Origin: Mactra quadrangularis
Taxonomy: Eukaryota > Mollusca > Bivalvia > Venerida > Mactridae
DNA length: 64,000 bases
Reading direction: 5' to 3'
NCBI GenBank assembly: GCA_025267735.1
Contig: CM046304.1
Span: 372,001-436,000, forward strand
Made by a program: the position numbers and the translations under genes. The first letter of the stretch is position 1. Each line of letters opens with the position of its first letter. Under the pieces are notes generated by a model. It ran no database searches. It had not been told where the DNA came from and saw only the letters and a program-made list of their open reading frames with translations. Positions 57,501 through 64,000 of this stretch are shown here, one piece after another.

Positions 57501-60500
57501 TGATCTGTTGTCATTTATTGAACTTGAAGTTCATTTTGCTTTTGGAATAAAATTTCTATAATGAGAACTCTCAGAGTCTTACTGTGTTGAATAATGGTTA
57601 ATGATTGAATCTTGTATTAGTGAAAGCTGAACAAAAAAAATGTGAATGTTTTCTGTAGTGTTTTTTTTTGTGATTATCTTCATATTCTCACTTATAAAAA
57701 AATCCATTTTGAAACATAATTTATACCAAATGTTGCATATTTAAACATTTGATGAGAAGTCAATACAGTTTTAACAGTTTATATCAGACAATCTATTGTA
57801 TTTTGGTAGATCGGATGATTTTCAGTCATCAGACTGATGTGTTATGGGGAAAGTATATGTAATTCATAGTGATTATTCTAGAACTCCAAAAAGGGCAGGG
57901 TGGGACCAAAAAAGGGCAGGGCGCACCGCGCGGCGCGACTTTTAAAATTCTGAAGTATATCTGTAGTCAATAACATTTAGTGAACTGATGTTTTTAGTAT
58001 ATTATTTATATATTCAATGTAGCTGCATGCTCAACAAGTTCTTACATGCTTTTCTATAATCATGTACTTGTGCACAAATTTACTTAGCATAGTTGTAAAA
58101 CATACTTTTGTGTCAAATCTTTAGCTATTTAAAAGTCCAAAAAGGGTGGCAAGATTTGAAACAAATCGTTTTCACTAGATACAAGCTCCGTCTCTACCAT
58201 GATCTCTAACTTTAAGTGGCCACCTCTAGAAACTTATGTAGAAGAACAAGAACCAGACTTATGATATTCTATAAAATTGTCTATAATCTTATTGGTATAC
58301 ACCCTGGCCCTGCCTTATTCATACCCAACACATAAAAAACAAGACAAGACAATGTTCAGCAGCCATCTCCATTCATTTTAACATATAAGCATGTACAAAT
58401 ATTGCTGAAATCAATAAATTCGCTTTTTATTTTGTGTTCGTTTTTTTCCTGCAAAATATTGGGGTGCAAAACGATTTGCTAATATACGATTTTTCTATAA
58501 AATCGTTCAATCAGATAAAGAAAGCATCAAATGTAATTAAACTTTAAATTTGTCAGCAGGGAGGGAGTGCATTATTCTCTAAGAAATAGAGGAAGCCATT
58601 GCTTAAATCATTCAATTTGCACTTTACCTTTTTGTTTTTCTGCAAAATATTGGGTTGCAAAACGATTTGCTAAAATACGATTTTCTATAAAATTGTTTAT
58701 TCAGCTTAAGAAAGCATCAAATGTAATTTATGTAAATAATTATTGTGAAAACTGTTCTTGAGCTACTTTGTACCAGAAAAAACTAATATGTCCCGTTTGA
58801 CAAGTGAAAAACGATCAATACAAAACATCGTCAGTATCAAATCGTTCTGCACCCCAAAAAATGTAACGGATAGCAAATTCTCGTTTCTGTATTTTTTACA
58901 AATCCTGCGGGGGACAATTGTTTTGTATATCATAATATGTCCAAGTAAATTGCAATTTACATCACATTCGTCCACTAGAAATAACAAAAAACCCGCTAAT
59001 TGCACAGAATGGTTTGGTCATCAGTGTCAATTTAATCCTTGACGCGTATAGGTACCTGACTGTATATATGTATATTGACGTTGTCAAGCGTGTTACAGGC
59101 ATACCCTAACAACCGCCTTATTGATTTTTTCACTGCCCTTTCACAGTAGGCGTGTCATTTAATTACTGATTGATAAAGATTATACAATTGACGTGTGAAT
59201 TTACTGATGATTGACAATTATGAAAATATTTTTGAACGGAATTAAAGGGCAACAGGGCGCTTTGAAACTCGCAGGGCGGGACTTTTAGGACAGCAGGGCG
59301 GGGCTAAAAAAGGGCAGGGCGCGGCGCCCTGCTATTCTGCTTTAGAAAAATCACTAAATTCAGTAAATTCATGGACCATTGTATAAAAGAATGAGTTGCT
59401 TTGTTATATGCTGTTCAAGTACTAAAAGAACAAAACATATCAACAATGTTATCTTTCACAAATTTCCTAAAGATTCTGTGCTGTATGAGAAATGGTTGAG
59501 AGCCATTAAGAATCATGAAGAACAGTGTTGTAGCGATGACTCTATAAGTCACGATCGTAAAGTGTTTACTAATTCACGATTGTGCTCACTTCATTTTACT
59601 GAATTGGATTATATGAATACTGGGCCAACCAAACCTTATCTTAAACTCGAAGCTATCCCCTCAGTATGGCATCTACAGATACAGTCTGGTGTCTCATTTA
59701 AACTATCAGAGGTATACTCAGTTTTTAGTTGTGAAGTTCTCGGGGAATTAACTCGGGTTGGACACTATCAGGGTTCCAGGATCTTGAGGATGCTTAAAAC
59801 TTTGGAGGAATCCCTGAGATTGTTAATTAGGGATTTTGTATGGATCCGTATAAAGTGTCCTGCTCTTAAAAGAGTTTCAGTTCCAATGAATTGTTTAACA
59901 CAGTTTGTGATTGAAAATCTGTATCTAAAATATGTGTCTATAATTGTAGGAATTCCTAATGATAAGAGGGAATCTTGGGAAAACTGACAAAGGTTCCCTC
60001 TAGATCCCAGGTAGATAATGCATTAATGTTGTATAAGTTAAAAACGTGATAAACTTCTCATAATGATAAAATTTTGTTAAAACAATGCTCCAGTTATCTA
60101 TAACTAGCACCTACCCTACCATCCCTCCAGCAACCGGGGGGGGGGGGGAGGCAATACTGGTGATCTAATTAAGGTGTACTCATATGCCTTGCTAAGAAGA
60201 GGTTTCAAACCAGGTGTTATGATGGGGGATTATTCTAGAACTTTGAAAATGTCAGGGAGGCAAACAGGGGTTGGGTGCATCATAGGATTGATGTTGAATT
60301 ATTTGTGTATAGATTGGAGCAAAAAAAGGGGATAGAATAGAAAGCAAAAAGACAGGAATTGCTATTTAGCTTTTGAATAAACACAAAATAAGAAAGCTGG
60401 GAACAAATGTACTAGCTTAGCTGCACATTACCAAAATATTCAGTAAGAGGTAGAAGTTCCTTAAAACATGCACTTTTGGTCTGATATTATACTTGCTACA

Positions 60501-62508
60501 TGACAATTATATAACGCGGACCAATAGCGCCGGGATTTGGATACTTGTGCCCGAGGGGGTGCGCAGCGGGTTCGAATTCCACCCGGGAAGGTTATACCCT
60601 TCCATGAAAATTTGACAATAATGTTGATTTTCCTCCATTGATTAGATAATATGGAGAAGTTTCCCGCCTTGTGGTAGGGTAGGTGAGTTCTGGTTATAGA
60701 CAATGGTCCAGGAAAGCTAGGTTAGGTGCGCTGGACGTCGTAAAATGGCCTAAATTGTGTTGACACGGTGTTAACTGCAATAAATAATAAATATGACAAT
60801 TATATTTTCATATTTTCTATTTTCAGGTGACAAGAAAAGCTAACGAAGTTCTTCAGGTAGACAAAGTATTCTGTAACACAGAGATAGGTGACAATCTGGA
60901 GTCAGACTTGAATGAGTTAGAATCTGAGAAATTACAACTAAATACTTGTAAGCATGTTTCAATACAAATAGTCCAATTTTAAATTTATACTAATTTATTT
61001 TAGCTTGATTGTGAAACAAGTTCATACAACTTAGATGCATCACTTATGAGTCCCCTTTGTGCTCCCCCAGAACTGAGCTAGTAGGATAAAAGTTACTTGC
61101 TCAAGGAAACAACAGGGTAGGATTGGATGGGATTTGCTATACAATGATTACCAGTCCAGCGCCATAAATAGTTCAATTTCAATACTGTTGTCAGAGTATA
61201 TAGGCACAAGACTTTTAGATTGTAAATAAGCACCATCAAATTTTTGCAACAGTCAAAGAATAGGAAAGATTAATCAAAGCACATTAAAATAACAGCAACA
61301 AGTCTCTTTTCTCTCCTTCTTGCCCTTTTTTCTCCACCCTATGCAGTTATTTCAAAACATTAAACATTTGACCCACTGTGCTCCTTTTTTCTGCCACCAT
61401 GCCCTTTTTATTGAGATCTAAAATAATCACTTATTACATGTATATATTTACAGTAGACAAGATGGCCACAAAGACAGAGAGTTCGATATATAATTTTAAT
61501 AGTGACATTGATCTAGATGATATTATTAACTCTGCTATAGCCGACCTCTGTAACGATGAAAATAATTTTGTTTTTACTGACTGTGAGAAAGATGTCAAGA
61601 AACTAGAATCTTCTATAAAACTGGTAGAAAGTAAGTATGGTTTTATTTCTAGTTACATGGGGTTTCCCCATGTTTAGTAGTGGACTGTGGCAAATCCACA
61701 TCAAAATTTGTCGAGGACGAATACATTTCGTTGTGCACGCGCAAATAAAGGGATAATTACCACTGCAATTAATATAGTCCGCATTACCCGTTAACAAGCA
61801 GACGATAAGAAGCATGTGTATATCTTATCTGGTTTATGTAAGGTTAAGGTGCCTTGTATCGCTGGCCCGCTTCCATGAGTTGTATACATTAATATACTCT
61901 ACTAAAACCCCATGTCTGATAGCGCTATCGGCGCTTTGATTTGATTATTTGACAAAGAGATGATATTTGTTTGTTTTATTGGTGCAAGATAGATTTTTAT
62001 TTCACGAGTGATTTTTATTTCATGAGTAAGCTGAGAATGCAATAAGTGGTGTAGCCACAAGTGAAAACTTGATATCCTTAGCACACATGTGAAAAAGACT
62101 AAGCTCTTATGGTGACTGGAGAAGGTGTAGGTTCAAATCTTAATTCTACTATGAATTTTTAACGGGTTACATTTGGTGCCACCATAAATAACACAGGAGG
62201 AATTGTGTGATTGCACATGTAGATTGTCTCACAGACATTCAAACTTTAAGAAGAGGTATAATATGGCAGTTGTACTCCCTTGTCTTCAAGCTAGCTTTTA
62301 TGGCAACGGGGTCTGCTTCAGAACTTAGAGGTGGTAGGTCTGAATCTTTGTTTGAATCATTGGTTTTTATCTGGTTACACACTTAACTATAATATATATA
62401 ATGTATTATTTCAGGACAACAAAAGAATATCAATCATATATTATCAGATTGTATGAATAAACTTGATTCATTTAAAGATACTTTAGAAGATGAACATAGA
62501 GTCGCCAA
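54559..62508 (+). CDS. THAP-domain protein, isoform A (upstream THAP), partial at 3' end
   Basis: Exons 54559-54695, 55299-55491, 60827-60947, 61454-61630, 62415-62508, all GT-AG and in phase; 240 codons plus 2 bases, ending at a donor so the gene continues past the window. Residues 24-105 form a THAP zinc finger: C24-x4-C29, HHFPNK (45-50), W60, C78-SE-H81-F, and A100-VPTIF, the AVPTIF box. The tail (from residue 111) is acidic and helix-prone: VTRKANEVLQVDK, LESDLNELESEKLQL, IDLDDIINSAIADL, INHILSDCMNKLDSFKDTLE. THAP proteins bind DNA through this C2CH finger and often carry a C-terminal coiled coil. The specific THAP family member was not recognised. The second THAP exon at 59391 lies inside intron 2 of this form. 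Confidence 0.85.
55590..56095. repeat. TGCTGATTTAAATAC repeat split by a family C SINE
   Basis: Left part 55600-55690 (TCATACATTAACCCTGCTGA) and right part 56035-56095 (TTTTTAAATCAGCTGGGTGA) flank the SINE at 55724-56018, suggesting the SINE inserted into an older copy. In intron 2 of the THAP gene. Confidence 0.5.
55724..56018 (-). repeat. tRNA-headed SINE, family C, full length
   Basis: Reverse orientation. GGGTTTAACGCCGTAGCAAC at the tail side, body AGGCTAAATCTCTGGATTCA and GGAATGGAATCCATGACCCC (B box), head CCAGCTGAGCTAGCCAG. The best complete copy of the family here. Confidence 0.78.
57880..59345. repeat. segment flanked by GC-rich GGGCAGGGCG direct repeats
   Basis: Left 57890-57945 contains AAAAAGGGCAGGG twice and CACCGCGCGGCGCGAC. 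Right 59245-59335 contains CAGGGCG several times, AAAAAAGGGCAGGGCGC and the palindrome AGGGCGCGGCGCCCT. Between them is AT-rich DNA with two ~95-bp direct copies (58440-58535, 58625-58725) of GCAAAATATTGGGTTGCAAA-type sequence and an inverted echo near 58835-58860. No coding region seen. Confidence 0.55.
59391..59711 (+). CDS. alternative first coding exon with a second THAP domain (isoform B)
   Basis: One exon encodes a complete THAP finger in 107 residues: C3-x4-C8, HKFPKD (23-28), W35, C65-SL-H68-F, and A88-IPSVW in place of AVPTIF. A donor at 59711/59712 (TCAGAG/GTATAC) ends the exon in phase 0, the same phase at which exon 60827 begins. The peptide would then run SFKLSE-VTRKANEV into the shared tail. 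Past the donor the frame stays open to 59987 with low-complexity-free but unrecognised sequence, so an unspliced 199-aa product from ATG 59391 is possible too. Spacing FHxFP..W and CxxH match the upstream THAP but the sequences differ widely, so this is an old duplication or an independent THAP gene nested in the intron. Confidence 0.72.
60512..60790 (+). repeat. tRNA-headed SINE, family A
   Basis: Head ACGCGGACCAATAGCGCCGG, B box GGGTTCGAATTCCACCC, body GAAGTTTCCCGCCTTGTGG and GGTTAGGTGCGCTGGACG, tail AATAAATAATAAAT. It ends about 36 bp before the shared THAP-gene exon at 60827. Confidence 0.78.
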
Positions 62509-63304
62509 GTATGTATCTAATATCACTTTGATTTAATCATTTAGAGCTGCTGCTGTTTGCCTACCTCATGGTTTGATTTAAACTGCAGAATGGGTGCTAC
62601 GCATAAGTACAAATCACTGACAATTTCATGAATAAAATGTATGTCTTACCAATAAGCACTACATCATCTGACTTGTTTACATTCCTTTGAAACTGTGATT
62701 GTATCATAGTATAAATGAAGTACAGCTTTGACAATGAAGACTGCTGTAACAGTCAAAGCCAAATTTCGAATTGCCAGTGGTTTTTTTTTACCAAGACAAT
62801 TTGTTATTGTTTGTTCTGTCATTTTTCTGTTGCAACCAGTGCACAGCACCCCAGAACCTGGTTTAAAAGCCCCTTAGGCAATGTTTTACCACTATTTGTT
62901 CCGAGGCAGAAATCCCTAGGGTTATTATTTTTGTTATTTGTTTGTAGCGTCCTTCTTATAACAAAAGTTTGAAAATCTAAAACATCTTTACTGTTTGACT
63001 GTTGCTGTTCGTGGTATGTTTCAGGCTCAATTTTGTACTAAGTCATCAAACAGCCATGACAGTCATTTTTGTGTTTCCCTTTCATTAATGCCTACCACAA
63101 ATTAAAAAGTTTCAAGAGTTTATTTCAAGCAAAATAGAATTCAATACAATAATTATGTATAAGGTCAGACATGACCCATGAACATAGTGTTAATACAATA
63201 TATAATAAAAAATGAGTTCAATGGTAGCGTCATATAATTATAGTAACAAGGTGTAAGCATGCATTATAATTTATCATCATTTAGAGCTCAAAACATGGAG
63301 ATCT
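62509..63304. other. THAP gene intron, nothing recognised
   Basis: Follows the donor at 62508/62509. AT-rich with no recognised repeat family and no convincing exon on either strand. Confidence 0.4.
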
Positions 63305-63444
63305 TTGGTATATTAAGATAATGTTTACATATTAAGATAGTGTTTGCATATTAAGATAATGTTTACATATTAAGATAGTGTTTACATATTAAGATAATGT
63401 TTACATATTAAGATAGTGTTTACATATTAAGATAGTGTTTGCAT
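63305..63444. repeat. 19-bp tandem repeat
   Basis: About seven units of ATATTAAGATARTGTTTRC with two alternating positions (R = A/G). Presumably in the THAP gene's following intron. Confidence 0.92.
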
Positions 63445-63519
63445 GTACAACAATTTGTAAAAATAGTAAAAGCAAAAGAGTTCAAAATATAGTATTCAAT
63501 GGCTATATATATATATATA

Positions 63520-64000
63520 TATCAGCGTTTTTTTTCACCCGATTGGGAATGGGTCCTGTACCCCTCCGATAGGGAATTTCGTTAGTCGTGAAATGGGAAA
63601 AATTGGGAAAATCATGCACAACTTAGAAGAAATTGGGAATATTAATAAACAAGTGTTTAAATACAGAAATTGTAAAATATCTGCATCATTCTGCCTTTTA
63701 ACAGTTACATTAAACTAGATTTTGTAGTTTTTGAGACATGCAGAGGTAAATTACACAAATAAAGGAACTTTAGAATTTGGCCATCCATATAATGACGCCT
63801 AGAATTTGGACACTCCAAACAACAATAAAGTGCCATTGTCAATAGGCCTAAAAAGAAAGAGGTGGATACATACGCGAGTCAGGTTAAGTGACAAGCTGTT
63901 TATCATAACATTAGGGAAATGTCATTAAAAATTATCTCCAGTCACATTATCTACACAAGCTTGATGGAAATGTGTTCAAAGTTACCAACATCTTATCTTC
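63520..64000. other. right edge: short AT run and a GGGAATGGG..AATTGGGAA repeat-like stretch
   Basis: An (AT)n run at about 63505-63522 is followed by ATTGGGAATGGGTCC and several AATTGGGAA motifs to about 63640. No gene seen to the end of the window. Confidence 0.4.

Noticed and set aside
59712..59987. Coding extension after the second THAP domain
   Set aside because: Not excluded, but the phase-matched donor at 59711/59712 and lack of recognisable domains make it more likely intron.

Overview
The window is intron-rich, AT-rich animal DNA. It carries six conserved animal genes (five recognised by protein motif, one only as a THAP-domain gene), and introns and spacers are packed with short interspersed repeats. 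The repeat repertoire suggests a mollusc, most likely a bivalve: several tRNA-headed SINE families, elements carrying (GTCC)n or (GGAC)n-type ends, 'AGCTCGAC' elements and many short inverted-repeat (MITE-like) elements. That taxonomic guess rests on general familiarity with such repeats and was not tested by a search.

Layout, left to right: (1) ZCCHC17-like gene, minus strand, first four coding exons (3656 to 1019), running off the left edge. (2) NCAPH2 (condensin II kleisin), plus strand, 16 coding exons, 4758 to 18745. (3) Spacer 18746-22380 with a 33-bp minisatellite and two MITEs. (4) TTLL1 (tubulin polyglutamylase subunit), minus strand, 12 coding exons, 31564 to 22381, with an apparent one-base frameshift in exon 2. 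(5) DCAF7/WDR68, plus strand, 8 coding exons, 33933 to 39647. (6) Spacer 39648-45475 with a ~30-bp minisatellite, a LINE fragment and a TTAA-flanked element. (7) MYG1 exonuclease, minus strand, 8 coding exons, 52618 to 45476, with a presequence-like N terminus. (8) A THAP-domain gene, plus strand, starting at 54559 and running to at least 62508. It has two alternative THAP-encoding 5' parts that could splice in the same phase to one coiled-coil-like tail. The genes alternate - + - + - +, giving three head-to-head promoter regions and two tail-to-tail spacers.

The genes do not form a pathway: mRNA/ribosome-associated S1 protein, mitotic chromosome compaction, tubulin modification, WD40 scaffold, mitochondrial/nuclear RNA processing and a probable DNA-binding factor. 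The more unusual content is structural. Two genes show short tandem amplification of a 3' splice site together with the first bases of its exon (47 bp x 6-7 in NCAPH2, 49 bp x 3 in DCAF7). Two MITE families have exact 9-bp target duplications (Mutator-like), and their copies lie close to splice sites in four of the genes. Two pentanucleotide arrays show ordered, stepwise sequence change along their length. All exon joins below were checked for GT-AG boundaries and reading phase by hand, but no transcript data or homology searches were available.
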